From Mumia flava (lineage in GTDB: Bacteria; Actinomycetota; Actinomycetes; Propionibacteriales; Nocardioidaceae), in NCBI RefSeq assembly GCF_002797495.1, contig NZ_PGEZ01000001.1, forward strand, positions 2,480,001 through 2,544,000: a stretch of DNA of 64,000 nucleotides. The letters are read 5' to 3'. Position 1 is the stretch's first letter, and every line of letters starts with the position of its first letter. Shown here piece by piece: positions 21,512 through 31,449 of the stretch. The translations under genes and the position numbers were made by a program. The notes under the pieces are model-generated. The model was not told where the DNA came from. It was given only the letters and a program-made list of their open reading frames with translations, and did no database searches.

Positions 21512-23221
21512 TCAACCGAGCGAGGCCAGAAGGCTCCGCAGCGCGGCGCCGTTGCCCTCGAAGTCGAACGACCACGCCGACTTGAAGGCCTCGGCGGCGT
21601 ACCCGTCCTGCGGGTGCTCGATCTCGGGAGGCGACCAGAAGTAGTCGAGCTGTCCGCCCAGGACTGCGGCGAACATGTGCTCGTTGCGGGCGATGTAGGC
21701 CTCGTGGGTCAGCACGATCAGATGCTCCAGCTGCGCGCAGTGCATCACGTTGAACAGCCCGGAGCCACCGAAGCCCGCCACCACCCGCGCTCCGCGGAAG
21801 AGCCCGGCCTGCTCGGGCAGGCTCAGCTCCTCGGGATAGACGATCGCGAACCCGTGATCGGCGAAGACCGCCTCGACCTCCGGCGCGTTGCGGCACGGAC
21901 GGTGCGCGAGCGTGTCGCGACGGGACACGAAGATCTTGTCCGCGGACGACGGCGGCTCGACTGCGAGGTTGCGGGTGATCGCCGACCAGGTCTCGGCGAT
22001 GTCGGGATGGACGTACTGCGGTGCTGCCTGGTGCCACATCGGCGTCGCACCCACGACGGACTCCAGCCACACCGGACGGTCGACCGTGACGATGTCGTCG
22101 GGCGCGATGCCGAACGACGTGAAGAGCTGGGTCTCGAGCGCAGGGATGCGCTGGTTCGGCCACGACAGCCTGAACGCCGCCTTGAGGTCCGGGATCTGCG
22201 CCTTCGCCTGCGGCCACCCCCACAGCCGCGAGAGCACCTCGGTCGTGATGTGTCCGAACGCGGCAGGGTACGGAGAGTCGAGGAAGTAGTAGTGACCGTG
22301 CAGGACCTCCCTCGGCACGAGGTTCTGCTCGGGCGGGACGACGGAGAACGCATCGGTGACGTTCTCCAGCTTCGCGTTCGTCAGCTCGTCGCGCAGGTGC
22401 CAGCGGAAGGACTCGGGCAGGACCGAACCCTCGGTGTAGAGCAGCGAGTGTGACGCCCACGCGATCCTCCCCTCGTAGTGGCGGAGGTTGAGCGGCGGAC
22501 ACTCCATCACCTCCGGCAGGCCGTCGACCGGCCCGCGCGCCCCGTGCGAGCGCACGGTCGACCGGATGGCGAAGCTGCGGGCCTTGCGGCGCGCCAGGAG
22601 GGTGGTGGTCGCGCCGTCGCGTCGGGTCGGCAGCGCGCGATCGACCTCACCGTCGCGCAACCGGAGCAGATGGGTGCCTCGCTTCACGGCGACGGTCGTC
22701 CCGGGTGTCGCGGTGACCTGCTCCACGCTGCCGGCGAGGCCGGGGCCGTCGCTCGTGGTCCCCGCCACGAGCCGCCGGTTGAGGTTCTCGATGTCGGCAC
22801 CGGCGGCGTGCCCGGAGGGATGCAGGACGACGTAGACGCCCCCGGGTCGGAGGTGGAGCCACGCCCTGCGCCACAGCCGGACGTGGGAGAGGTCCGGATC
22901 GTCGGAGGCGTCGACGATCGCGTCGACCGGCCCGCTGCGCCGTAGGTGCTGCTCGATCGCCTTCAGCGACGGAGCCGGCACGTGCTGGACCTGCCGCTCG
23001 GAGAGGCGCCAGACCGGTCTGGCGCGGACCGAGAGCACGGTCGTCTCGCAGTCGGGGAAGGTGTCGAGGACGCGCTCCCCGAGGTCGTTCGGCCCGCGGC
23101 GAGCGATGACCACGACGCGCTCGAACGTGTCGACGGAGCCCGCCGGGAGGTGGCTCGCGAGCCCGCCGTCGGCCGTTCTCGTCGATCCGGCGCGTGAGGG
23201 CTTCCGTCGCAGAGACACCAT
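21512..23221 (-). CDS. GT61 glycosyltransferase with N-terminal MTase-like domain, copy 3
   Basis: The 569-residue third paralogue has a basic N-terminus (MVSLRRKPSRAG). The methyltransferase-like segment ends SGPVDAIVDA and WLHLRPGGVYVV. The linker motifs are HLLRLR and GSVLPESFRWH. The GT61 core has AFGHITTEVLSRLWGWPQAK, KIFVSRRD, VVAGFGGSGLFNVMH and AEAFKSAWSFDFEG. The catalytic-region HFGH of the other copies reads AFGH here, a loss of the first His. It lies 28 bp downstream of a sulfotransferase-like gene on the same strand, so the two probably form an operon. Function beyond sugar transfer is not known. Confidence 0.84.
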   Translation of the reverse strand: MVSLRRKPSRAGSTRTADGGLASHLPAGSVDTFERVVVIARRGPNDLGERVLDTFPDCETTVLSVRARPVWRLSERQVQHVPAPSLKAIEQHLRRSGPVDAIVDASDDPDLSHVRLWRRAWLHLRPGGVYVVLHPSGHAAGADIENLNRRLVAGTTSDGPGLAGSVEQVTATPGTTVAVKRGTHLLRLRDGEVDRALPTRRDGATTTLLARRKARSFAIRSTVRSHGARGPVDGLPEVMECPPLNLRHYEGRIAWASHSLLYTEGSVLPESFRWHLRDELTNAKLENVTDAFSVVPPEQNLVPREVLHGHYYFLDSPYPAAFGHITTEVLSRLWGWPQAKAQIPDLKAAFRLSWPNQRIPALETQLFTSFGIAPDDIVTVDRPVWLESVVGATPMWHQAAPQYVHPDIAETWSAITRNLAVEPPSSADKIFVSRRDTLAHRPCRNAPEVEAVFADHGFAIVYPEELSLPEQAGLFRGARVVAGFGGSGLFNVMHCAQLEHLIVLTHEAYIARNEHMFAAVLGGQLDYFWSPPEIEHPQDGYAAEAFKSAWSFDFEGNGAALRSLLASLG

Positions 23222-23249
23222 GGTGTGCCGAGTCTAGGGGTCCGTCCGC

Positions 23250-24341
23250 TCAGACGTCCCGTCGCCGGTGCGCCGGCAGGCGAGCGGCGTACTCGCCGGA
23301 CTCGCGCTGCTCGTCCACGCGCTGCGCGAGGGCCGACGCGAGAGCCCGCACGGCCGCCTCCTCGACCTGCGCGTCCAGCCCGGCGAGCGGGTCGTCGCTG
23401 AACGACGACGAGCTCGGGCGCAGATCGGCCAGGTCGCCCACGACGTCGTAGCCGCGCTCGGAGATCCAGGTGATCCACCGCTCGCTCGTCTCGCGGCACC
23501 AGCCCTCGACCCGCCGCGGGAGGAGGGGCGGCGGGCTGCTCTGGTCGCGCAGCAGGTGGGCCATGTACGGCTTGGCGACCTGGGCGTAGCCGGCCCGCGG
23601 TTGGGCGAGGCGCTGGCCGAGGGCGACGTTGACCCGCCGGAGCAGCTCGGCCTGGACGTAGCCGAGGCTCGGATTGCCGCGGTCGACCGAGGTGTCGAGC
23701 GTCTCCGGGCTGACACCGACGACGGAGCAGAACTGCGCCAGGAGCCTACGAGGGTCCGTGGATGCGCTGGGGAGCACCACCAGGTGGACCCGCTCCGGTC
23801 CCGACGCCGCGCCCCACCGGCGTGCGACGGCCTGGAGCCCTTGGTGACGCCAGAACGACCGCGCGAGCGGTTCCTTCGCGACGACGGCGTCGACGAACTC
23901 CGGGTAGCCGTAGGTCTGGCGGCTCTTGATCCGCTCCTGCCACGCCGACGGGATCTGACGGGCCAGACTCCGTGCGGTGACCACGATGTGCAGCTCGAAC
24001 CCGTCGAAGCACCGGCGCACGTCGCCGATCTGGTCCGGGGTGCACGCGGCCAGCTGTTCCTGGCTCAGCAGGACGTCGCGGGTGGGGGCGGTCGCGGCAC
24101 GCTGCCTCAGGTCGTCGAGCACCTTCTCGGAGGTGACCACGTCCAGCGCGGGGTCGAGCCGGCGGCGGGCCGCGAGCATCACCGCGTAGGCGCCCGAGTG
24201 GGAGTCGGGAAGGATCGAGAGGTCCTGCTCGCCCAGCTGTCGGCGCGAGCGCCAGAGGACGTTCTGGAGGTAGGTCGTACCGGTCTTCGGCAGACCCACG
24301 TGCACGAAGCACCGGCGTGCGGGGGAGCTCGTGTGACTCAT
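23250..24341 (-). CDS. Sulfotransferase-like P-loop protein, subfamily A copy 1
   Basis: The 363-residue protein begins with FVHVGLPKTGTTYLQNVLW, a PAPS-binding 5'-phosphosulfate loop (PKTGTT, 18-23). A later IVVTARSLARQIPSAWQER fits the 3'-phosphate-binding Arg/Ser strand of sulfotransferases. No signal peptide or membrane segment is seen. IKSRQTYGYPEF and NPSLGYVQAELLRRVN are shared with the protein at 26688, marking a subfamily. Probable reaction: sulfate transfer from PAPS to a glycan hydroxyl; substrate unknown. The ATG at 24339-24341 follows a TACGAT -10 element by 8 nt. It is first in an operon with the third GT61 gene and divergent from the acyltransferase at 24468. Confidence 0.78.
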   Translation of the reverse strand: MSHTSSPARRCFVHVGLPKTGTTYLQNVLWRSRRQLGEQDLSILPDSHSGAYAVMLAARRRLDPALDVVTSEKVLDDLRQRAATAPTRDVLLSQEQLAACTPDQIGDVRRCFDGFELHIVVTARSLARQIPSAWQERIKSRQTYGYPEFVDAVVAKEPLARSFWRHQGLQAVARRWGAASGPERVHLVVLPSASTDPRRLLAQFCSVVGVSPETLDTSVDRGNPSLGYVQAELLRRVNVALGQRLAQPRAGYAQVAKPYMAHLLRDQSSPPPLLPRRVEGWCRETSERWITWISERGYDVVGDLADLRPSSSSFSDDPLAGLDAQVEEAAVRALASALAQRVDEQRESGEYAARLPAHRRRDV

Positions 24342-24349
24342 TCCTGTCG

Positions 24350-24355
24350 ATCGTA
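24350..24355 (-). promoter_or_regulatory. -10 element of sulfotransferase gene
   Basis: TACGAT on the minus strand lies 8 nt before the ATG, with no Shine-Dalgarno sequence. Confidence 0.45.
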
Positions 24356-24467
24356 CGGCGGCGAGCGGGTGCGGGCGCACCGAACGTCGGGCAGCCTGGC
24401 AGACTGGTGCGGGGCCGTGACCGGTCCGGCCCACTCGTCGTCGCCTCGCAGAAGAGCTCACAGCGCC

Positions 24468-26585
24468 ATGTCCGTCGTCACCCAGAAGCCGCCCGCAGCG
24501 GCGTCGAGGACGGCAGCGACGCCGGTCCGGACCGACATCCAGGCGATGCGGGCGGTTGCGGTCGCGGCGGTGGTGATCTACCACGTCTGGCCGACGTCGT
24601 TGTCCGGCGGCTACGTCGGGGTGGACGTCTTCTTCGTGATCTCGGGATTCCTGATCACGTCCCACCTGCTGCGGCACCCTCCCCGCGGTGGCCGTGATCT
24701 CGCTCAGTTCTGGTCGCGTCGGATCCGCAGGTTGCTGCCGGCGTCGTTGCTGGTGCTGCTCGCCACGCTCGCGGCGACGTACCTGGTCGCTCCGGAGACC
24801 CAGTGGGCCAACACGGCCCGCCAGAGCGGAGCCGCCGCGCTGTACGTGGTGAACTGGCTGCTCGCCGGCGACGCCGTCGACTACCTCGCGGCCGAGAGCG
24901 CCGCGACGCCGGTGCAGCACTTCTGGTCGCTGTCGGTCGAGGAGCAGTTCTACCTCGGGTGGCCGATCCTCGTGCTCGCGCTGGTCTGGCTCGCGCGCCG
25001 CCGCAACCTCCCGGTGATGCGGGCCGTCGGTGTGGGGCTCGGCCTGGTCGTGGCAGCGTCGTTCGCGTTCTCGGTGACCGAGACGGTGACCGACCCGGCG
25101 CGCGCCTACTTCGTGACGCCGACGCGGGTGTGGGAGCTGGGGATCGGCGCCCTGCTCGCCGTGGCGGTGGCTGCGACGGCCCCGAGGCGGTGGTTCGCCG
25201 GCGTCGGCCCGGTGGCGCGCGACCTGCTTGCCGTGCTGGGGCTCGCCGCGGTCGCCCTGGCGGTCGTCACGTACTCGTCGGCCACGCCGTTCCCCGGCTG
25301 GCAGGCGGCCGTTCCGGTGCTCGGGGCGGCGCTCGTGATCGCTGCGGTGCCGTCCGCCGAGACCGGCCCGGTGGGTCGGATCATGGCCCTGCGCCCCGTG
25401 CAGTGGCTGGGTGACGTGTCGTACTCGGTCTACCTGTGGCACTGGCCGCTCATCGTGCTGGTGCCGTACGCGAGCGGCGGGAGCGCCGGGTGGCTGGACA
25501 AGGTCGTGATCGTGCTGGCGACCCTCCTGCTCGCAGGGGTCACGAAGACGCAGGTCGAGGACCGGTTCCGGACGGGCTCGTGGGGACGTCCGCTGGTCAA
25601 GCCGTACGCTCTGGCGGCGGTCGGGATGGCAGCGGTCCTGGTGGCCTCCTGGGCGCTGTCGACGGCCCTCGAGCGGCAGCAGGAGGAAGCGCAGCGCGCC
25701 CTCGCGGAGGCCGTGCGCGGTGACGACCCGTGCTTCGGCGCCGCCGCGCTGGACACCCCGGAGACCTGCCCGCCCGTCGACGGCGACGACGTCGTGCCGG
25801 CGCCGGCCGAGGCGGCGACCGACAAGTCGGCGGCGTACGAGGACGTCGGCGGGCAGGACTGCTGGTCCTACCTGCCGCGGTTCCGCACGGTCACGTGCAC
25901 GTTCGGTGATCCCGACGGTCAGGTCTCGGTCGCTCTCGTCGGCAACTCGCACGCCGGCCAGTGGCTGCCGGCCCTGGAGGCCGTCGCCGAGCAGCGCGGC
26001 TGGCGGATCACGACCTACCTCGCCTCGCGGTGCGCGATGGCCGCCACGCCGCAGGCCTTCGACTCCTCCAGCGGCACCGACGCCTGTGCCGACTGGGTCG
26101 ATCGCACGGCGCAGGACATCGTCGACGACCAGCCCGACCTCGTGCTGATGACGAACCGGATCTCGGCGCAGTCCGTGGACGGCGACACCGCCGAGGACTT
26201 CCGCGCCGGCTATCGCGACGTGCTCGCGCGCTGGGACGCCGCCGAGCTCGACGTCGTCGCGCTGGCCGACACGCCCTTCCCGGCGCCGACGACCGGGGCG
26301 GTCCCCGAGTGCGTGGCGCTCCACACCGACGACCTCGACGCATGCTCGGGGGAGCGGGCCGACTGGCTGCCGCCCGACCCGGTGGAGCAGGCGGCCGCCG
26401 ACGTCGGTGGCCGGAACGTCACGTACGCCGACCTGAACGACCACGTGTGCGGGCCGCGCCGCTGCGAGTCCGTCGTCGGAGGTGTGATCGTGTACTTCGA
26501 CGGCTCCCACCTCACCGCGACGTACGCCCGGACGATCGCGCCGTACCTGGGTCCCGTGCTCGACGGGTCACTCGGGGGACGCTGA
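24468..26585 (+). CDS. OafA-like membrane acyltransferase with SGNH domain, second copy
   Basis: The 705-residue protein parallels the one at 7910: acyltransferase-3 membrane domain (DIQAMRAVAV, VVIYHVWP with the catalytic His, GGYVGVDVFFVISGFLI, SVEEQFYLGWPIL, YLWHWPLIVLVPY) and a C-terminal SGNH domain. In the latter, block I reads VGNSHAG with Ser494, so the usual Asp of GDSH is Asn. The C-terminal DGSH (Asp678, His681) is intact. It probably acylates a surface polysaccharide from the membrane. The ATG at 24468 precedes a short Ala/Pro-rich cytoplasmic lead. It is divergent from the sulfotransferase gene with 126 bp between starts. Confidence 0.88.
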   Translation: MSVVTQKPPAAASRTAATPVRTDIQAMRAVAVAAVVIYHVWPTSLSGGYVGVDVFFVISGFLITSHLLRHPPRGGRDLAQFWSRRIRRLLPASLLVLLATLAATYLVAPETQWANTARQSGAAALYVVNWLLAGDAVDYLAAESAATPVQHFWSLSVEEQFYLGWPILVLALVWLARRRNLPVMRAVGVGLGLVVAASFAFSVTETVTDPARAYFVTPTRVWELGIGALLAVAVAATAPRRWFAGVGPVARDLLAVLGLAAVALAVVTYSSATPFPGWQAAVPVLGAALVIAAVPSAETGPVGRIMALRPVQWLGDVSYSVYLWHWPLIVLVPYASGGSAGWLDKVVIVLATLLLAGVTKTQVEDRFRTGSWGRPLVKPYALAAVGMAAVLVASWALSTALERQQEEAQRALAEAVRGDDPCFGAAALDTPETCPPVDGDDVVPAPAEAATDKSAAYEDVGGQDCWSYLPRFRTVTCTFGDPDGQVSVALVGNSHAGQWLPALEAVAEQRGWRITTYLASRCAMAATPQAFDSSSGTDACADWVDRTAQDIVDDQPDLVLMTNRISAQSVDGDTAEDFRAGYRDVLARWDAAELDVVALADTPFPAPTTGAVPECVALHTDDLDACSGERADWLPPDPVEQAAADVGGRNVTYADLNDHVCGPRRCESVVGGVIVYFDGSHLTATYARTIAPYLGPVLDGSLGGR

Positions 26586-26601
26586 AGCCGCACCGTCCGG
26601 C

Positions 26602-26607
26602 TAGGGT
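26602..26607 (+). promoter_or_regulatory. -10 element before sulfotransferase-like gene
   Basis: TAGGGT lies about 80 bp upstream of the ATG at 26688. This gene, unlike many neighbours, has a leader and a ribosome binding site. Confidence 0.35.
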
Positions 26608-26687
26608 GGCCTCCGACATCGGTGGCGCCCCGGAGCGGTCGGGACCAACTCACCATCTGCGCCGAGTCACAGGAAAGGTGTCGCGTC

Positions 26688-27926
26688 ATGGCCGATCTGC
26701 TGCTGCCCGAAGGCAGCCTGCTCCTGCACATCGGACCTCAGAAGACGGGGTCGACGGCGATCCAGGCCGCACTGCACGGCAACCGTGAGCGTCTGTCCGA
26801 GTACGACGCGGCGTATCCGGGGTCGCGGCTGCGCGAGCGGCGCGCGGGATGGGCCGCGATCGGGGGTGCTGCGCGGGGCCGCCCGACCCCACGGATCGAG
26901 GAGTGGAACGCCTTCGTCGACGAGGTCTCCCGGACCAACGCCGCGAGGATCTGCGTGAGCAACGAGGACTTCGCCCAGGCTCCGGCCGACCGTGTCCCGG
27001 CCATCGTCGAGGACCTCGGAGGCGATCACGTGCACGTCGTGGCCGTGGCCCGGCGGTTGGACCGGTTGCTGCCGTCCCAGTGGCAGGAGCGCGTCAAGGC
27101 GCGTCAGACCGCTACCTACCTGCAGTGGCTCGACACGATCCTGCGGGACCCGGACTCCCGTGCCGCCCACCGCGTGTGGAACGCGCACGACCTCGAACGG
27201 ATGGTCGGACGCTGGGTCGACGTGGTCGGTCCGGAGCGCTTCACGCTGATCGTCAGCGACGACAGCGATCGCGGGCTGCTGGCCCACACCTTCGAGGACA
27301 TGCTGGGGCTTCCGCAGGGCCTCCTGGTCGGCGTGGAGGACGAGTCGTCGAACTCGTCGCTCTCCTACACCCAGACCGAGCTGGTCCGTCGCATCAACGA
27401 GCAGTTCGACGAGCGCGGTTGGTCTGACGAGCTGTATCTTCAGGCCGTGCAGTCAGGCATCATCTGGCCGCTGCGCAACGCGCCGAAGGCTCCGAAGTCC
27501 GACCGTCCGCCGCCGCTTCCGGACTGGGCCCGCACCCTGGTTGCCGACATGAGCGAGGAGCGGGTCGCGGTGATCGAGCGCCTGGGTGTCCGGGTCGTCG
27601 GTGATCCGAGCGTGCTCCTCGTGCCGCGTGATCAGCCAGGTGCGGACGAGGCCGACTTCGTACCGCCGGACGAGGTCCCCGTCGAGCTCGCGGCCTTCGC
27701 GGTCGCCAGCACGATCGAACGGCTGACCGCGGCCAGGACGCGCGAGACGACGCGGGCACGGAAGAAGGTCCGGGCGCTGCGACGGAAGAACCGCGCGCTG
27801 CGTCGCGAGGTCCGCGCGCTCGGACGCGACGCTCCCGACACCGGGCTCCGTGCACGGACGGCGTCGGTGGCCCGACGTGCCAAGCAGCAGGTGGCGTCCC
27901 TGCGGCGACGCGGCTCTACTCGCTGA
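26688..27926 (+). CDS. Sulfotransferase-like P-loop protein, subfamily A copy 2
   Basis: The 412-residue protein has the phosphosulfate loop LLLHIGPQKTGSTAIQAAL (11-29). VVAVARRLDRLLPSQWQERVKARQTATY closely parallels the protein at 23250-24341, as does NSSLSYTQTELVRRIN. After about residue 340 it has a strongly basic, Arg-rich helical tail (TRARKKVRALRRKNRALRRE) that may form a coiled coil or bind an anionic polymer. The start is supported by AGGAAAGG at 26671-26678. Its end overlaps the convergent TagF-type gene by 11 bp. Predicted activity is PAPS-dependent sulfation of a glycan; the acceptor is not known. Confidence 0.72.
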   Translation: MADLLLPEGSLLLHIGPQKTGSTAIQAALHGNRERLSEYDAAYPGSRLRERRAGWAAIGGAARGRPTPRIEEWNAFVDEVSRTNAARICVSNEDFAQAPADRVPAIVEDLGGDHVHVVAVARRLDRLLPSQWQERVKARQTATYLQWLDTILRDPDSRAAHRVWNAHDLERMVGRWVDVVGPERFTLIVSDDSDRGLLAHTFEDMLGLPQGLLVGVEDESSNSSLSYTQTELVRRINEQFDERGWSDELYLQAVQSGIIWPLRNAPKAPKSDRPPPLPDWARTLVADMSEERVAVIERLGVRVVGDPSVLLVPRDQPGADEADFVPPDEVPVELAAFAVASTIERLTAARTRETTRARKKVRALRRKNRALRREVRALGRDAPDTGLRARTASVARRAKQQVASLRRRGSTR

Positions 27927-30900
27927 AGAAGGCCTCGATCACCCGGTCGGTCGCCCGGCCGTCGTGCAGCGCGTTGTACGTCTTGTTGAAGGTGGCGATC
28001 GCGTCGGCGTAGGTCGCGCGGACACCGTCCAGGTCGTTCAGCGCGTCGACGACGGCCTCGGTCGACGCGACCAGCGGGCCGGGGGCGGTCGGCGCGAAGT
28101 CGAACAGCGGCGGGCGGGCGCCGAAGTAGTCGTCGAGGTCCGGGACGAAGAACACCATCGGCTTGCCCGTCAGCGCCCAGTCGAAGCGCAGCGACGAGTA
28201 GTCGAGCACCGCGACGTCGGCGGCGAGCGTCAGGTCGTTGATCTCGGGGTAGTCCGTCACGTCGATCACGCGGGCCTTTCCGCGGACACGGTCCAGCTCG
28301 CGCTGGTTGTTGTTGTGACCGCGGAGCAGGATCACGGCGTCGTCGCCCAGGCCCGACGCGAGCGCGTCGAGGTCGAGCTCGTCGAAGCGCTTCGCGGCGT
28401 ACGTCCTGGTCGTCAGGTGGTCGCGGTACGTCGGGGCGTACAGGACCGCGCGCTGAGCATCACTGATGCCCAGCCGGCTGCGCACGTCGGCCCGGATCCG
28501 TCCGGCCTCGGGCGACACCAGCGCGTCCGCGCGGGGGTAGCCGCTCACCAGGATCTCGCCGTCGTAGTCGTACTCGGCGCGGTAGAGGTCGGCACAGAAC
28601 GGCGCCGGGACGAGGATCGCGTCCCAGTCGGCGTTGCGGCGGGCGATCTCGCGCGCGATCCGCTCCTCGGTCCAGCCCTTTCCGGCCCAGAAGCTGCGAC
28701 CCATCGACTTGAACGGGTAGCCGTGGAACGTCTGGAGGTAGCGCTGGTACGGGCGCTTGCGGAAGAACCCGTCGAAGTCGATGTTGTTGCACAGGTAGCG
28801 TGCGGACGCCAGCTTCTCGTACCACTCGGTCGACCCGATCAGCAGCCGCACCGCACCGTCGGGCAGCTCGCTCGAGGTGTCGGCCGTGCCCCAGTAGATC
28901 GTCAGGTCGGGGCGGGAGCGTCGCAGCCCGTGGTGCAGGGCGATCTGACTGTCGGTCGCGAACTCCCCGCGGTAGCACTGCAGCAGGACCGCGTCCTCCG
29001 GCTCCGCATCCGCGGTCTCGTAGGCGGCACGCAGCCGGGTCTGGTGCACGCGGGCGCGCTCGGTGTCACGCAGCGGAGCGTTCACGGCGACGCGGACCAC
29101 GTCGTCGCGCGAGGCGGTCAACCGTGCTCGCAGGTCGCCGTTCGCGAGCTCGAGCGGGCACAGCGCACCGAACGCTCCGGACGGTGCCATGAGCGTGTCG
29201 CCGCCGGCCCCACCGGGGACCACGAACTCGTAGAAGCCGGTCGGGATCGGCATCGGGGTCCCGCCGAAGTCCGCCCAGCGGCTCGGGAAGTCCAGACGGT
29301 ACCGCCCCTCGTCGACGTCGGTGACCGACTCGACCGCGACGTCGCGCTGCGCGTTGCGCATCACGGCGCTGCGCAGCTGCTCCCCCTCGACCCCCAGCGT
29401 GGAGACGACGAGGGAGAGGTGGTCGTCGCTCAGCTCGCCGTTCTCGATCTCGACCCGGACCGCAGGGACGGACCCGACGACACCGAGTGCCGGCGAGCCC
29501 CGCCAGGCCGTGCCGTCGAAGGCCCCACGGACATCGGTCCCCGGCGCGACCACGGCAGGCGTCTTGACGTCGCCGTCGCTGACCTCGAGACGCCAGCTGC
29601 CGGGCTCGGCGTCCGCGAGGTCGAGGGTGAACGGCACCGCGCCGTCCGCGTCGACGTGGCCGGTGTGGGCCCGCACCGTCCCGGCGATCCCGGTACGTCG
29701 CGCTCGCACCACCCGCGGCGTCGTCCCGTCCGGGACGGTGAGGCGGCCGGTCAGCTCGCCCGCGGGGGTGACGGACAGACGGTCGGCCACGAGGAGCGCC
29801 GCGCGGGGCTGCACCGCGACGACGAACCCGAGGCTCGGATCCCACCGCGGCGTGACGAGCGTGTCGCCGACCCAGCGCGACTCGAGGTTCGTCGGGGTCG
29901 CCGACGAGCCGGGCACCGACTCGACGAATCCGCCGGTGCGCTCGATCCCGTCGACCACGACGCGGACCCGCAGGCTCCAGGTCCCGTGTCCCGATCGGAC
30001 CAGCTCGGCGACGTCGACGTCGGCGGCGAAGCCGCTGCGGGAGTACTCGGCGTGCGGGTGGGGCGTGGTGAGGGAGGCGCGGTGCTCGACCACGTGCTCC
30101 AGCCCGGTCACGTCGACCCGCTCGTCGCCGCCGACGCGCTCCCACCACAGCTCCGTCGTCGGCGTGGACGCCACGTCGAGGCCCTCGACGTACGCCCAGC
30201 CGCGCAGGGCGACGGTGTGGTCGTCCGGCCAGGTGGCGCCGATCAGCCTCGCGCTGGCCCTGGTCTCGAGCTCCGAGAGCTCCAGGAGGGTGCGCGGCAT
30301 CTGGGGGTCGAGCTCGTCGAGGATCGGGAGCTCGGCGACCAGGCGGCCGTCCTCCACGCGGGTCGGGAAGGGGATGCCCGCACGGTTGCGGTAGTGGTCG
30401 ATGTCGGCCACCTGGTCCCACAGACCGCGCGAGGCGTGCCACGCCCGGAGCTTCTGGTAGACCGGCACGTGCGCCCAGGCCTCGGGAGAGGCGAGCGCGA
30501 CGTGTCGGGCGAAGGCGGCCTCGAGGACCGCGCGGTACTCGTCGTCCGCAGCCAGGGCGTGCCGGATGAACGGCGTCAGGTCCATCGCCAGGACCCGGCC
30601 GAGCCAGGCGGCGAAGACCTCCGCAGACGCCTCGCGCCCCAGCACCTCCTGGGCCTCGGCCTTCACCTCGACCCGGTCCTTGAGGTTCTGCAGCATGTGC
30701 TTCTGCTGGCCGGTCGAGGTCTGGTTCTCGCGGATCCGCCACAGGTAGGTGACCCGCTTCAGGATGTCGAACCGGGTCGCGCGGGTGAACGCCTGCACCA
30801 TCGGGACGTGGTCCTCGTAGGCGATCCCGCCGCGGAACCCACCGACCTGCTCGACCCAGAAGTCCCGGCGCAGCATCCGGTTGCAGGCGATCACGTCCTG

Positions 30901-31449
30901 CAGGATGTCGGGGTAGTCGTCGATCGTGATCCCGATCCGGTCGCGGTCGTGGATCGCGAGGTTCCACGGGGCCTTCGAACGCCGGCCGTTCTGGATCCGC
31001 TGCACGTTGCCCAGCGAGAAGTCCGAGCCGCTCGCCTGGAGCCCGCGGACCATCGCGGCGTACGAGCCGGGCGGGATGATGTCGTCGGCGTCGAGGAACG
31101 TGATGAACTCCCCGCGGGCGTGCTCGACCCCGAGGTTGCGGGCCGCGCCCTGCCCGGCGTTCTCCTGCCGGTACGCGTGGACCCGGTGGTCGGCGTGCGC
31201 GTAGCGCTCGATGACAGCGGGCGAGTCGTCGGTCGACCCGTCGTCGACCACGATCACCTCGAGGTTCTCCAGCGACTGCGAGAGCACGCTGTCGAGACAC
31301 TCGGCGAGGTAGTCCTCGACGTTGTAGACCGGGATGATCACGCTCAGGACAGGCGTGCGCACGTGCGGGCGCAGCCGCGCACGCAGAGGCGCGGGGACGC
31401 GCTGCCAGACCTGGCGCGCGGCACGCGTGACCGCCGTGTTCCGAGCCAT
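27916..31449 (-). CDS. GT2 glycosyltransferase fused to CDP-glycerol glycerophosphotransferase (TagF-like)
   Basis: The 1177-residue protein has three parts. Residues 30-260 are a GT2 domain with LSVIIPVYNVEDYLAECL, VIVVDDGSTDDS, ITFLDADDIIP and YEDHVPM. Residues about 340-780 are low-similarity beta-sandwich domains. Residues about 800-1177 are a TagF/TarF-type glycerophosphotransferase with FHGYPFKSMG (His909), VLYAPTYRD and VLDYSSLRFDWALTGKPMVFF. This layout suggests polymerisation of a teichoic-acid-like chain: transfer of polyol phosphate from a CDP-linked donor plus sugar addition. GT2 and TagF activities in one chain imply an alternating sugar/polyol-phosphate repeat (inference). It is divergent from the related GT2 gene at 31709. 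Confidence 0.85.
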   Translation of the reverse strand: MARNTAVTRAARQVWQRVPAPLRARLRPHVRTPVLSVIIPVYNVEDYLAECLDSVLSQSLENLEVIVVDDGSTDDSPAVIERYAHADHRVHAYRQENAGQGAARNLGVEHARGEFITFLDADDIIPPGSYAAMVRGLQASGSDFSLGNVQRIQNGRRSKAPWNLAIHDRDRIGITIDDYPDILQDVIACNRMLRRDFWVEQVGGFRGGIAYEDHVPMVQAFTRATRFDILKRVTYLWRIRENQTSTGQQKHMLQNLKDRVEVKAEAQEVLGREASAEVFAAWLGRVLAMDLTPFIRHALAADDEYRAVLEAAFARHVALASPEAWAHVPVYQKLRAWHASRGLWDQVADIDHYRNRAGIPFPTRVEDGRLVAELPILDELDPQMPRTLLELSELETRASARLIGATWPDDHTVALRGWAYVEGLDVASTPTTELWWERVGGDERVDVTGLEHVVEHRASLTTPHPHAEYSRSGFAADVDVAELVRSGHGTWSLRVRVVVDGIERTGGFVESVPGSSATPTNLESRWVGDTLVTPRWDPSLGFVVAVQPRAALLVADRLSVTPAGELTGRLTVPDGTTPRVVRARRTGIAGTVRAHTGHVDADGAVPFTLDLADAEPGSWRLEVSDGDVKTPAVVAPGTDVRGAFDGTAWRGSPALGVVGSVPAVRVEIENGELSDDHLSLVVSTLGVEGEQLRSAVMRNAQRDVAVESVTDVDEGRYRLDFPSRWADFGGTPMPIPTGFYEFVVPGGAGGDTLMAPSGAFGALCPLELANGDLRARLTASRDDVVRVAVNAPLRDTERARVHQTRLRAAYETADAEPEDAVLLQCYRGEFATDSQIALHHGLRRSRPDLTIYWGTADTSSELPDGAVRLLIGSTEWYEKLASARYLCNNIDFDGFFRKRPYQRYLQTFHGYPFKSMGRSFWAGKGWTEERIAREIARRNADWDAILVPAPFCADLYRAEYDYDGEILVSGYPRADALVSPEAGRIRADVRSRLGISDAQRAVLYAPTYRDHLTTRTYAAKRFDELDLDALASGLGDDAVILLRGHNNNQRELDRVRGKARVIDVTDYPEINDLTLAADVAVLDYSSLRFDWALTGKPMVFFVPDLDDYFGARPPLFDFAPTAPGPLVASTEAVVDALNDLDGVRATYADAIATFNKTYNALHDGRATDRVIEAFFSE

